This document shows, piece by piece, positions 1 to 7,988 of a stretch of DNA of 64,000 bases. The position numbers and the translations under genes are program-made. This DNA is from Paenibacillus aurantius. GTDB lineage: Bacteria > Bacillota > Bacilli > Paenibacillales > NBRC-103111. Below the pieces are notes generated by a model. It did no database searches. It worked only from the letters and a program-made list of their open reading frames with translations, and was not told the origin of the DNA. How positions within the stretch are numbered: the first letter of the stretch is position 1; each line of letters begins with the position of its first letter. The DNA is taken from the NCBI RefSeq assembly GCF_032268605.1, contig NZ_CP130318.1, forward strand, positions 4,873,501 to 4,937,500, given 5' to 3'.

Positions 1-600
1 ATCTCCGGAAGGACTCATGCGGTAGATGACGATCGAGCCGGCTTTGATCAAATCCTTGAACAGCCGGACCGCATCGGTGAAAATAATCTCAGAGTTGTCG
101 GAATCGAGGGCTCTGGCTATTTTGTAAAGGGTAAACAAGCTTTCCTGGGCGCCGACGACCTTGTTTTCGAGCGCCGTTTTGACCTTCATCAGGTCTCCAT
201 AGCTCTCTTCCACCTTGGCGAGGTGCTCCTTGGTTTCCTCCTGCTCGTCGGCAAGGACCGCATAGCGGAACCTCAGATCGGACGCTACGTGTCCCACGAA
301 CAAGGCGATCCCCCAGTAGGAGATGAACCATTTGCTGTTCTCCCAGCGGTCGAACAGGCCGTACCAGTCCCCGTTTTCCTGGAGAAAGGAGGCCAGGTGC
401 AGGGCGGAAGCTCCTGCGGCGGCGGCGATGCCGACCCGGTTCCCGTAACGAAGCGCAAAGTAGAGGACGACGAAGAGAAACGGATTGGGCGACCAGAGCA
501 GCCAGGGCACGTCGTACGTAATCAGCCAGAAGGCTGCCGCCCCGTAAATAACGGCAGCCTCGACCCAGGCCAGCCATTTGCGGTTCTGCCGGTAAATCAA
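1..600 (-). CDS. PelD-like membrane GAF protein, N-terminal part (cut by window edge)
   Basis: Partial gene running off the left edge. The frame opens at a TTG (600) preceded by GGAGGG with good spacing, and gives MIYRQNRKWLAWVEAAVIYG and onward. Residues about 10-110 form roughly four hydrophobic segments; 115-150 is a charged helical stalk (ADEQEETKEHLAKVEESYG); from about 155 the sequence ALDSDNSEIIFTDAVRL and KAGSIVIYRM looks like the start of a GAF domain. Four TM helices, a stalk and a GAF domain is the layout of PelD, the c-di-GMP receptor of the Pel exopolysaccharide machine. The receiver gene lies 17 bp upstream and epimerase, GGDEF and PelA-like hydrolase genes are nearby, which supports this. 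The degenerate GGDEF half that would prove PelD lies outside the window, so a generic membrane GAF sensor remains possible. Confidence 0.6.
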   Translation of the reverse strand, partial: MIYRQNRKWLAWVEAAVIYGAAAFWLITYDVPWLLWSPNPFLFVVLYFALRYGNRVGIAAAAGASALHLASFLQENGDWYGLFDRWENSKWFISYWGIALFVGHVASDLRFRYAVLADEQEETKEHLAKVEESYGDLMKVKTALENKVVGAQESLFTLYKIARALDSDNSEIIFTDAVRLFKDLIKAGSIVIYRMSPSGD

Positions 601-617
601 TGAACTCCCTCCACCTC

Positions 618-1019
618 TTATCCTTCGTTCGGCTTGATTCTGATCGGGTTGTTCTTTCGCTTATAGACCTGTTCCAGCTTGAGGCAGAGCTCCTCCGGCT
701 GAAAGGGCTTGATGATATACTCGTCCGCCCCCGCCATCATCGATTTGGACAGCTCGCCTATGGAATGCTTGGCACTCATCAGGAAGATGGGCACCTTGCC
801 GAAGGCTTCCGCCGCCCTCAGCTTCCGGCAGAGCTCGAAGCCGCTCAGCTTCGGCATGAGCACATCGGTCAGGACCGCATCAGGACAGTTGTCCTCCAAG
901 GACTGCAGAGCCTCTTCGGAATCGCTAAAGACCGTTACCTCATACCCTCTCTCTTCAAAAAGGCTTTGAAGAAAGGTCAGGAGGATGACGTCGTCGTCTA
1001 CAATCGCCAGTCGCTTCAT
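618..1019 (-). CDS. single-domain response regulator (CheY-like)
   Basis: A 133-residue protein that is only a receiver domain. The acidic pocket is D8-D9-D10, the predicted phospho-acceptor is D52 (in LTDVLMPK), S82 is the conserved Ser/Thr and K104 the conserved lysine (YIIKPF). There is no output domain; the basic tail after residue 118 is short. The start at 1019 follows AAAGGAGG at ideal spacing. It lies 17 bp upstream of the PelD-like gene on the same strand, so the two are probably co-transcribed and the receiver may pass a signal to the polysaccharide machinery. The cognate kinase is not identifiable. Confidence 0.9.
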   Translation of the reverse strand: MKRLAIVDDDVILLTFLQSLFEERGYEVTVFSDSEEALQSLEDNCPDAVLTDVLMPKLSGFELCRKLRAAEAFGKVPIFLMSAKHSIGELSKSMMAGADEYIIKPFQPEELCLKLEQVYKRKNNPIRIKPNEG

Positions 1020-1130
1020 GGTGTTCCTCCTTTTATTCGATCGCGGTTCGAATGGACTACATGATAAGTATCGGAATGCCGATAATCTCTTTACAGGTTT
1101 CTTAAACTATTGCGAAAGGCCCGTGAAAGG

Positions 1131-1964
1131 ATGACCCCAAGACGATTAAAAACGGCCCTGTTGATCTCCTCCCTGCTTGCCGCCTTGGCCCTCGGAGAGG
1201 GCAAAACCTACGGCTCCGGCCCTTTTCAGCAGGTGAACTCCTATACCATCTACTACGGCGAGGCTACCCCGGAGCGAATGGCCCAGTTAAAGCGTAAAAA
1301 TCTCGTCATTATCGAGCCTCATCAATTTACCGCCGGCCAAATCCAGGAAATCCGGAAGGCCGGCACCCTCGTGATCGGCTATCTTTCCGTGATGGAGTCC
1401 CCCGTGTGGAACCAAGCCCGCATGACCAAGCTCCAAGCCGGCGATTATTTGCTCAACAACGGTCAAAAAATCCGATTCGCGGAGTGGAACTCCTATCTGA
1501 TGGACCTGCGAAGCCGCCATTACCGCACCGTCCTGCTTGAGGAAATCCGGAGCTCGATCGCCGGTAAAGGCTTGGACGGGATTTTTCTCGATACGGTGGG
1601 GGACATGGACGACCGCCTGACTGACCAAAAGGTGCAGACCGAAATCCGCCAGGCTTACCGGGGCTTCCTCCAGGAGACGTCCACGAAGTTTCCCGCGCTT
1701 ACCCTGATCCAGAACCGGGGCTTCGATACCTTGCCATACTCGCTGCCCTATCTGGACGGTTTCCTGTGGGAGGACTGGAGGTCCACCTGGAAGCAGAACG
1801 AATGGATGAAGCAGCGGGTTCAACAGCTTCAGCTCGCCCAGCAGGGAGGCCTGAAGGTGTTCTCGGTCAGCACCCGCAAGGATGCCGGAGCGGCCAAGGC
1901 GGCCTCGCAGCTGAACTACGTACACCTCGATGCCGCAGGCGGTTACCTCAATAAAATTAATTAA
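1131..1964 (+). CDS. secreted GH114 / PelA-hydrolase-like polygalactosaminidase
   Basis: A signal peptide (MTPRRLKTALLISSLLAALAL) is followed by one TIM-barrel-like glycosidase domain. Family-typical segments are IEPHQFTAGQI, VIGYLSVME, the strand GLDGIFLDTVGD with acidic residues expected at the active site, TLIQNRGF, and LDGFLWEDW with a conserved Glu. GH114 enzymes hydrolyse alpha-1,4-galactosaminoglycan, and the N-terminal domain of PelA does the same to Pel polysaccharide. There is no deacetylase domain. I chose ATG 1131 because the signal peptide then starts cleanly and AAAGG lies 11 bp upstream; a TTG at 1110 in frame is the alternative. It is transcribed towards the epimerase gene (convergent). 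Confidence 0.78.
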   Translation: MTPRRLKTALLISSLLAALALGEGKTYGSGPFQQVNSYTIYYGEATPERMAQLKRKNLVIIEPHQFTAGQIQEIRKAGTLVIGYLSVMESPVWNQARMTKLQAGDYLLNNGQKIRFAEWNSYLMDLRSRHYRTVLLEEIRSSIAGKGLDGIFLDTVGDMDDRLTDQKVQTEIRQAYRGFLQETSTKFPALTLIQNRGFDTLPYSLPYLDGFLWEDWRSTWKQNEWMKQRVQQLQLAQQGGLKVFSVSTRKDAGAAKAASQLNYVHLDAAGGYLNKIN

Positions 1965-2003
1965 CCAACTTGCTACAAAACGTATCTTCTCAGTGCGCGG
2001 GTC

Positions 2004-2936
2004 TTACATCGCCTGGCGGGAGTACAAGCGCTCGTAGTAAGCCAGGGTTTCCTTGAGTCCCTCCTCCAGCGGATACACCGGTTTCCAGCCCAGGCCGTCC
2101 AAGGCGGCCTGGTTGTCGAGGCGGCTGTGTTCGATGTCCCCCGGACGAGCCGGGCCGTAAACCGGATTAAAGTCACGCCCGCTCAGCCCGCACATGACGT
2201 CGAGAAGCCGGTTCACGCTCGTCTGCTCGTTCCAGCTGACGTTGTACAGGCCGCCGCTTCCTTGGGTTAAGGCCGCGAGATTGGCGCGCACGATATCTTT
2301 TACATAAATAAAATCCCTCGTCTGCTCCCCGTTTCCGAAGATAAGGGGGCGTTCCCCCCGCAAAAGCTTGTCCACGAAGATGGAGATGACGCCGCCCTCC
2401 CCCTTCGGATCCTGGCGGATTCCGTACACATTGGCATAGCGCAAAATCGTATAATCCAAACCGCAAAGGGCGGCAAAGGCCTGGATGTAATGCTCCGGCG
2501 TATGCTTGGAAATGCCATAGAAGGAAAGAGGCCGTACCGGGTGCTTCTCGTCGACCCCCAAATAATCCGGCGTTCCGTAGACGGCGGCCGAGGAGGCATA
2601 GATCAGCTTGCGGACCCCGTAATCCCTGCACTGCTCAAGAATCGCGATCGTTCCGAGAATGTTGATCTCGGCATCGAGGAGCGGTTGCTTGAGCGAAGTC
2701 TGGACGTCGATTTGAGCGGCGTGATGGAACACCGCCTCCGGCTTTACCTCACGGAAGACGTCCGCCAGCCGGTCGTCCCGGATGTCCATGCGATGAAGCA
2801 CAGCATGGGGGTTCAGGTTCTCTTCCCGTCCGGTCGACAGGTTGTCCACCACATGGACGGCGTGCCCAAGCGCGATGAGCTCGTCTACAAGATGGGAAGC
2901 AATAAAGCCGGCACCGCCGGTTACCAAAACATTCAT
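2004..2936 (-). CDS. galE: NAD-dependent UDP-sugar 4-epimerase (GalE/PelX-like)
   Basis: A 310-residue extended short-chain dehydrogenase. It has the N-terminal NAD motif TGGAGFIASHL, DNLSTGREENL for the ribose-binding acidic residue, a catalytic Ser in ASSAAVYG, the catalytic Tyr-Lys pair in YGISK, and RYANVYG. These are typical of UDP-glucose/UDP-N-acetylglucosamine 4-epimerases. Pel is rich in N-acetylgalactosamine and its synthesis needs UDP-GlcNAc 4-epimerase activity, so a role in supplying UDP-GalNAc here is a reasonable inference from context. The start at 2936 has AGGAGG 8 bp upstream. The diguanylate cyclase gene ends 25 bp upstream, giving one operon. Confidence 0.82.
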   Translation of the reverse strand: MNVLVTGGAGFIASHLVDELIALGHAVHVVDNLSTGREENLNPHAVLHRMDIRDDRLADVFREVKPEAVFHHAAQIDVQTSLKQPLLDAEINILGTIAILEQCRDYGVRKLIYASSAAVYGTPDYLGVDEKHPVRPLSFYGISKHTPEHYIQAFAALCGLDYTILRYANVYGIRQDPKGEGGVISIFVDKLLRGERPLIFGNGEQTRDFIYVKDIVRANLAALTQGSGGLYNVSWNEQTSVNRLLDVMCGLSGRDFNPVYGPARPGDIEHSRLDNQAALDGLGWKPVYPLEEGLKETLAYYERLYSRQAM

Positions 2937-2961
2937 TCGGATCTCCTCCTGTTGGATACAG

Positions 2962-4704
2962 TTATGGACAAATCGAAAGAGGGCCTTCTTCGAGCTGGAG
3001 CAGCCTCTTCACCCTCATTTCCAATTCTACGAGGGAGAACGGCTTCGTCATGTAATCATGGATGCCTAACCGAAGCCCCCCCGCCCGGTCTTTCTCATGG
3101 GAGCGGCCGGTCAGCATCAGAATTCGTGTCCGCTCTGCCTGCACGGGAAGCTCGGCCTTCAATCGGGCAAGGAGCCCGAAGCCGTCCAGCCTCGGCATAA
3201 GCCCGTCCAGGATGCACAGATCCGGGCTCTCGTCGCGCAGCAGGGCGAACGCTTCCTCGCCGTCCCGGGCCTCGATCAGATCCGCCCCCAGCTCCTCGAG
3301 CTCGGAACGGATAATGGATCGCAGCAGCTCGTCGTCATCCGCGATCAGGATCCGTTTACGACGCCGGACGGCTTCCGCTGCGGCCTCGGTCACGTTTTCG
3401 GCATCACCGGCTTCGATAATCCGGTCCCGCCCCGTTTCCTTGGCCCGGTACATGGCTTCATCCGCCAGGCGGACAAGCCGGTCGCCCCCCATGCCGGGCT
3501 TCCATTCCGCAATTCCCGCGGAAAAGGTGACGGAATGGGAACGGCCCTCCTTGTCCCGGTAAACCGGCTGGCCATGGACGCGCCGACGGACCGCTTCGAT
3601 CCGTTCATGGGCTTCCTTCCGTCCGAGCCCCGGAAAGAGCACGACGAATTCCTCTCCGCCGAAGCGGGCGACAAGGTCGCCGGGGCCCCCGTTCTGCTGG
3701 AGCAGGTAAGCCATTCCCTGCAGGATCAAGTCCCCGATGGAATGACCGTAGGTGTCATTGATGCTCTTAAAGCGGTCCAGATCGAGAAACGCCAGACTAA
3801 GCGGGCCCGGCTCGGATTCCAGACGGCGCAGCTCCTGGTGCAGCCGGCTCTCGAAATAGCGCCGGTTGTAGACGCCCGTCAGCGGATCGCGAAACGCCAG
3901 GTGCTCGAAGCTCTTCGTCCGCGCGAGCAGCCGGGAGAGCCTTGCGGCCATTTCCTCAAATTGAAAAGGCTTCGTGATATAATCATCCGCTCCGAGCTCG
4001 AAGCAGCGGACTTTGTCGCCAAGCTCCCCCCGGCCCGAAAGCACGATAAGGGGAATCCACTTCAAGGTCGGATCGGCTTTCAAGTAATGAAACAATTCGT
4101 ATCCGGATTGGGGCTCCATGATCAGGTCAAGCGTGATCAGGTCATAGGCCCTCTCCCGGAGGAGCCTAGTGGCCGTTTCCACATTGGCGGCTTCATCCAC
4201 CTCGTAACCGCTGAGACGGAGCCTCCGGGCCAGATAGGACCGAAGGAACGGATCGTCGTCCACAACCAGCAGACGGCCCTGGGAAGGGGGCGCCGGGTGG
4301 GGGCTTGACGTCTCGAGCCGTCCCAGCTCCAGCTGCTGGCGGTGATACGCAAGCTCCAGGCCGAGCCGCTCCAGAAAGGGCAGGCTCCGCTCCTGCGGCT
4401 TATCGGGAGGAAGGGGATCGTCCGGGTCAGGGGCCGCCCATTCCCACAGGGGAAGCCATTCCTCGGCCACCTTCCCCGCCTGGCGGAAGCCAAAAATCGG
4501 GGCACTCCCCTTCATCGTATGAAGGGTGCGGTAAATTTCCGCCGGGGCCTCTTCATCCCCCTCCTCCTTCAGAAGCTCCCCGAGCCTGTCCAGCTGCTTG
4601 GCCAGATCGTCCAAATACAGCCTCCGGCCCTCCTCCATCAGCTTCCGGCTGCGGCGGGAGCGCTCCGTTTCCCGCTGATCATTGGTTCCGTTCAACTTAC
4701 CCAC
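2962..4704 (-). CDS. hybrid diguanylate cyclase, Hpt-REC-GGDEF-REC
   Basis: This 580-residue cytoplasmic protein makes c-di-GMP. Domain order: an Hpt phosphotransfer domain (about 15-100) with acceptor His62 in HTMKGSA; a first receiver (about 143-260) with D193 in TLDLIMEP; a GGDEF domain (about 265-430) with the active-site motif GGEEF at 349-353; a second receiver (about 455-575) with acceptor Asp in CILDGLMP. The allosteric I-site RxxD is replaced by G-P-G-D (340-343), so product inhibition through that site should be weak. The start is a GTG at 4704, 9 bp after the preceding receiver gene; a TTG at 4695 is possible. It probably acts with that receiver and may feed the PelD-like protein. 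Confidence 0.88.
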   Translation of the reverse strand: MGKLNGTNDQRETERSRRSRKLMEEGRRLYLDDLAKQLDRLGELLKEEGDEEAPAEIYRTLHTMKGSAPIFGFRQAGKVAEEWLPLWEWAAPDPDDPLPPDKPQERSLPFLERLGLELAYHRQQLELGRLETSSPHPAPPSQGRLLVVDDDPFLRSYLARRLRLSGYEVDEAANVETATRLLRERAYDLITLDLIMEPQSGYELFHYLKADPTLKWIPLIVLSGRGELGDKVRCFELGADDYITKPFQFEEMAARLSRLLARTKSFEHLAFRDPLTGVYNRRYFESRLHQELRRLESEPGPLSLAFLDLDRFKSINDTYGHSIGDLILQGMAYLLQQNGGPGDLVARFGGEEFVVLFPGLGRKEAHERIEAVRRRVHGQPVYRDKEGRSHSVTFSAGIAEWKPGMGGDRLVRLADEAMYRAKETGRDRIIEAGDAENVTEAAAEAVRRRKRILIADDDELLRSIIRSELEELGADLIEARDGEEAFALLRDESPDLCILDGLMPRLDGFGLLARLKAELPVQAERTRILMLTGRSHEKDRAGGLRLGIHDYMTKPFSLVELEMRVKRLLQLEEGPLSICP

Positions 4705-4713
4705 CTACTTTGT

Positions 4714-5091
4714 TCAGCTTTCCCGGCTTTCCAGAAGCCCGTTGACCACATCGATCAAATGCATGGGGCTGAAAGGCTTCACGATGTAAGCCGTCACGCC
4801 TGCCGCCTTGGCCCGTTCCTTGTCCTTATCGAGCGCTTTGGCCGTCAGAAGAACGACCGGAGCCTCCCGGTTGGCCGATTCGGAGCCCCGCAGCCATTCG
4901 CACACCTCGACGCCCGTTTTCTCCGGCATCATGTAATCCAGAATAACCAGCCCGAACGCCTGGGCCTGCAGCTCCCGCACCGCCTCGTTCCCATCCGCCG
5001 CCTCCGTCAGCTCAAAGCCTTCGTCGGCCAGCGTTTCCGTCAGGAGAAAGCGAAGCGCCGCTTCATCGTCCGCCAACAAAATTTTAGTCAT
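4714..5091 (-). CDS. single-domain response regulator (CheY-like)
   Basis: A stand-alone receiver of 125 residues: acidic pocket D8-D9, phospho-acceptor D52 in VILDYMMPEKTG, conserved Thr in VVLLTAK and Lys in YIVKPF. The absence of an output domain suggests a phosphorelay carrier. It is the first gene of an operon with the Hpt-REC-GGDEF-REC protein (9 bp gap) and then the epimerase, so phosphotransfer with the Hpt domain of that protein is the simplest idea (inference). The start ATG at 5091 follows GGCGGG at normal spacing. Confidence 0.88.
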   Translation of the reverse strand: MTKILLADDEAALRFLLTETLADEGFELTEAADGNEAVRELQAQAFGLVILDYMMPEKTGVEVCEWLRGSESANREAPVVLLTAKALDKDKERAKAAGVTAYIVKPFSPMHLIDVVNGLLESRES

Positions 5092-5153
5092 GATTCACCC
5101 GCCTTTCGTAGGGTCGTCCTCCGTCCGCTTGTCCGCAGCCGGCCGGGTTCTCT

Positions 5154-5369
5154 TTATTTGCGCAGCTGGGCGAAATAATCCATCGCCGCTTTCTCGGCCT
5201 CCTCCGGCGTTTCCTTGGGGTAAGAAGTGTAGATCGTTTCCCCTTCTCCGCCCTCACCCTCCTCCAGCTTCAGAATATGGCCGATAAAGCTGTTATCGTC
5301 GGTTTCGTGTTTAACGGTCAGCAGGTAACGGGACGGTGTCAGCGTCCTTGTCGTGACAATGGTATCCAT
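5154..5369 (-). CDS. small acidic conserved-looking hypothetical protein
   Basis: A 71-residue protein of unknown function. It is acidic, with a central stretch HETDDNSFIGHILKLEEGEGG and a C-terminal helix rich in Glu and Ala (KETPEEAEKAAMDYFAQLRK); it has no signal peptide, membrane segment or cysteines. The start ATG at 5369 follows an excellent AGGAGG site, and codon use matches the neighbours, so I take it as real. It lies 62 bp upstream of the two-receiver operon on the same strand and may be transcribed with it. Confidence 0.65.
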   Translation of the reverse strand: MDTIVTTRTLTPSRYLLTVKHETDDNSFIGHILKLEEGEGGEGETIYTSYPKETPEEAEKAAMDYFAQLRK

Positions 5370-5771
5370 TCTTTTCCTCCTGTTCTCTAGTCCAGTGCCT
5401 TCTTGACGACAGAGACCGGATAAGACTCCGGCCCTGCACCCGAAGAAGGATACAATTTGTAGACAGCTTTTGCAGACAAAAGGTTACGTTTATATACAAA
5501 TTCGACGAATTTCTCAGTATTTCATTGTAGGGTAGAATCTCTTTCTTGTATACGTAAAATTTGTCAGAACGGCTCACCCGGCCGCCACGACAAAAAAGCC
5601 TCGTGTTGAGGCTTCCTGTCGAAGCTCTTGTCTCTTATTGACGGCGGCCGCCCGAATCCCGCTGTCCGTACCGACCGCTTGGTTCGTGCCCTCCGGCTCC
5701 CGTGCTGCAATTTCCTATTGAGCTTCGTGCATACACGTCAGCATCCCCGTCACAAAGGGGCCGGACAGACC
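5370..5771. other. intergenic region without a convincing gene
   Basis: About 400 bp. It holds the terminator of the sulfate operon (separate entry). The part at 5400-5580 is AT-rich and probably carries the promoter of the small gene ending at 5154; candidate TATATA-type -10 boxes exist near 5490-5500 but no full promoter stands out. The 160 bp between yezD and the terminator (5615-5771) are GC-rich, have no open frame on the coding strand and probably form a long 3' untranslated region. Confidence 0.5.
5592..5614 (-). terminator. intrinsic terminator of the sulfate transport operon
   Basis: The inverted repeat AAGCCTC / GAGGCTT with a 5-base loop is followed on the minus strand by a run of six T. 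It lies downstream of yezD and should end the sbp-cysT-cysW-cysA-yezD transcript. Confidence 0.8.
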
Positions 5772-5951
5772 CTAGTCCTGCGTGCCTTTTCCCCCGCTGC
5801 GCGGGGGGTCGAACCGCTTGCGCTCGGTCTTCTCCAGCTGCACGATCCGGCCGTCATGCACAATGACGTTAAGCGATCCGTACTCCAAACCGTTCAGCTG
5901 CTCCAAGAGACGGCTGATCCACAGCTCGTCAAGCTCCAAGGCTTTGCTCAT
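5772..5951 (-). CDS. yezD: YezD-family (DUF2292) small protein
   Basis: A 59-residue protein with the DUF2292 core LNGLEYGSLNVIVHDGRIVQLEKTERKRF. The family is small and its function unknown; members often sit with sulfur-assimilation genes, as here, 27 bp after cysA. The start is the ATG at 5951 because GGAGGA lies 8 bp upstream; a GTG at 5969 in the same frame contains that site and is unlikely. The tail after residue 48 is Pro/Gly/Lys-rich and probably disordered. It may help sulfur-compound uptake or its regulation (inference from position). Confidence 0.85.
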   Translation of the reverse strand: MSKALELDELWISRLLEQLNGLEYGSLNVIVHDGRIVQLEKTERKRFDPPRSGGKGTQD

Positions 5952-5978
5952 AATGGCATCCTCCTCCACGGGTGGTGA

Positions 5979-7040
5979 TTAAATATAGACGGGCATGGGG
6001 TCGGCTTTCCGCGCATTCTCCAGCATGGCCCCGGTCTCGCCGTCAAACACATAGATGCGGTGAATGAGCACCCCCACCTCTTCCCCTACCGCAACCGCCG
6101 GCTGCTCCAGGGAGCGGTAAGCGAGCAGCCGGTGGGACCCGGTCTCGACCTCCACCTGCCAGGACGTTCCCCGGAAATAGAGGCTGCGCACCAGACCCCG
6201 ATCGGCGGCGGAGGAGTAGGCCGGCTCTCCCTCCTTCGTGATGTCGATGAATTCCGGTCGGATCATGCCCTTGCTGCCCGGAGCCCCCATCTCGAAGCCC
6301 TTCAGCCGGCTGACGTCGTCCACGACGCTCGATTCGCCGATGAAGGCCGCCACGAACGGGGACTGGGGCTCCTTGTAGATCTCCCAGGGGGTGCCCTTCT
6401 GCTCCAGCTTCCCCTGGTTGATGACCATGATCTCGTCAGCCACCTCCACGGCTTCCTCCTGGTCGTGGGTAACGAAGATGGTCGTGATCTTGACACGGTC
6501 GATCATCTCCTTCAGCCACGTGCGCAGCTCCTTGCGCACCTTGGCGTCGATCGCCGCGAAGGGCTCGTCGAGCAGCAGAAGCTGAGGCTCGGGGGCGATC
6601 GCGCGGGCGAAGGCCACCCGCTGCCGCTGGCCGCCCGACAGCTGGTGCGGCAGCCGCTTGCCGAGGCCGCTGAGCCCTGTCAGCTCGATGAGCTCCTCGA
6701 CGCGCGCCGCTATCTCCTTGCGGGCTTTCTTGCGCAGGGTCAGCCCGAAGGCGATGTTGTCATAGACGGACATGTGCTTGAACAGGGCATAGTTCTGAAA
6801 AACAAAGCCGATGCCCCGCTCCTGCGGCGGAGCCTCGTTTACCCGCCGGCCGTGGAACCGGATCTCGCCCGAATCGGGCTGCTCCAGGCCGGCCAGCATC
6901 CGCAGGATCGTCGTCTTACCGCCGCCGCTTGGGCCGAGCAGGCCGATGAGCTTGCCGGATTCGATTTGAAAGCTCACGTCATCCACCGCGGCCTGCCTGC
7001 CGAAGTGCCGGGTCAGCCGGTTAACGGTTATATGGTTCAT
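5979..7040 (-). CDS. cysA: sulfate/thiosulfate ABC transporter ATP-binding protein CysA
   Basis: The 353-residue ATPase subunit powering sulfate import. It shows Walker A GPSGGGKT (36-43), the Q-loop in FVFQNYALF, the ABC signature LSGGQRQRVAFARA, Walker B LLLLDEPFAAID and the switch His in FVTHDQEEA. After about residue 235 comes a TOBE-like regulatory domain, usual in CysA. The start ATG at 7040 follows GGAGGG. The gene is 13 bp after cysW and before yezD, in a standard sulfate operon order. Confidence 0.93.
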   Translation of the reverse strand: MNHITVNRLTRHFGRQAAVDDVSFQIESGKLIGLLGPSGGGKTTILRMLAGLEQPDSGEIRFHGRRVNEAPPQERGIGFVFQNYALFKHMSVYDNIAFGLTLRKKARKEIAARVEELIELTGLSGLGKRLPHQLSGGQRQRVAFARAIAPEPQLLLLDEPFAAIDAKVRKELRTWLKEMIDRVKITTIFVTHDQEEAVEVADEIMVINQGKLEQKGTPWEIYKEPQSPFVAAFIGESSVVDDVSRLKGFEMGAPGSKGMIRPEFIDITKEGEPAYSSAADRGLVRSLYFRGTSWQVEVETGSHRLLAYRSLEQPAVAVGEEVGVLIHRIYVFDGETGAMLENARKADPMPVYI

Positions 7041-7053
7041 CGCGTTCCCTCCG

Positions 7054-7929
7054 TCACGTAGTATGCTTCTTGAGATGCTTCCATTCGATGGCGCTCTTCG
7101 CGACGAGCGTCACGAAGGCGAGCAGAACGAGCAGGGAAGCAGCGGCATAAGAAGCGGCAAAATTGTATTCGTTGTACAGAATCTCCACATACAGCGGAAG
7201 GGTGTTCGTCTTCCCGCGGATGTGACCGGAGACGACCGAAACGGCGCCGAACTCCCCCATGGCGCGGGCGTTGCAGAGAATGACGCCGTACAAGAGACCC
7301 CACTTGATATTCGGAAGCGTGATCCGGCGGAACATTTGCCATCCGTTCGCGCCCAGGCTGGCCGCCGCTTCCTCCTCCCCCGTGCCCTGCGCCTGCATGA
7401 GCGGAATCAGCTCGCGGGCGATGAACGGGAAGGTGACGAAGATGGTGGAGAGCGCGATACCCGGAACGGCGAAGATGATCTTCAGGTCATGCTCCGCAAG
7501 GAACGGGCCGAACCAGCCGCGGGCCCCGAACAGCAGCACGAATACAAGACCGGCAATAACCGGGGAAACGGCAAAGGGCAGGTCGATCAGAGTGATCAGC
7601 ACATTCTTCCCGCGGAAGGTGAATTTCGTTATCGCCCAGGCGGCCGCTATGCCGAAAACAAGGTTGCACGGCACGGCGATGGCGGCTATCTGAAGCGTCA
7701 GCCGGATCGCGGCCAGGGCGTCCTTTTTGACCAGGGAAGCGAAGTAGACGTCGGCCCCCTTCTTGAAGCCTTCGAGGAAGACCGAGACCAGCGGCAGAAC
7801 CAGGACAACGCCGAGAAAAAGCAGGGTGAGACCGATCAGCGTCCACCGGACCCAGCCCGGCTCCGTCAAATGGCGGGGCCGGCGAGCCTTAACTGGAGCG
7901 GCGGCCGGGGCAGCCACGTTAGCGGACAT
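7054..7929 (-). CDS. cysW: sulfate ABC transporter permease CysW
   Basis: A 291-residue inner-membrane permease with about six helices. The cytoplasmic coupling loop reads [28 protein letters not shown], and GEFGAVSVVSGHIRGKTNTLPLYVE is diagnostic of CysW. It pairs with CysT to form the channel. I place the start at ATG 7929 because AGGAGG stands 9 bp before it; reading further upstream would overlap cysT and add a non-hydrophobic stretch. The N-terminus (about 20 residues) is rich in Ala, Pro and Arg before the first membrane helix. Confidence 0.93.
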   Translation of the reverse strand: MSANVAAPAAAPVKARRPRHLTEPGWVRWTLIGLTLLFLGVVLVLPLVSVFLEGFKKGADVYFASLVKKDALAAIRLTLQIAAIAVPCNLVFGIAAAWAITKFTFRGKNVLITLIDLPFAVSPVIAGLVFVLLFGARGWFGPFLAEHDLKIIFAVPGIALSTIFVTFPFIARELIPLMQAQGTGEEEAAASLGANGWQMFRRITLPNIKWGLLYGVILCNARAMGEFGAVSVVSGHIRGKTNTLPLYVEILYNEYNFAASYAAASLLVLLAFVTLVAKSAIEWKHLKKHTT

Positions 7930-7988
7930 ATAGGGATTCCTCCTTGTATGGGGTGGGATCGGCTGCCGCAGCAGCAAGGAGCCAGCAG

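Noticed and set aside
5311-5577. 88-codon minus-strand frame overlapping the small acidic gene
   Set aside because: Lies in the AT-rich upstream region and overlaps a better supported frame with a strong ribosome site.
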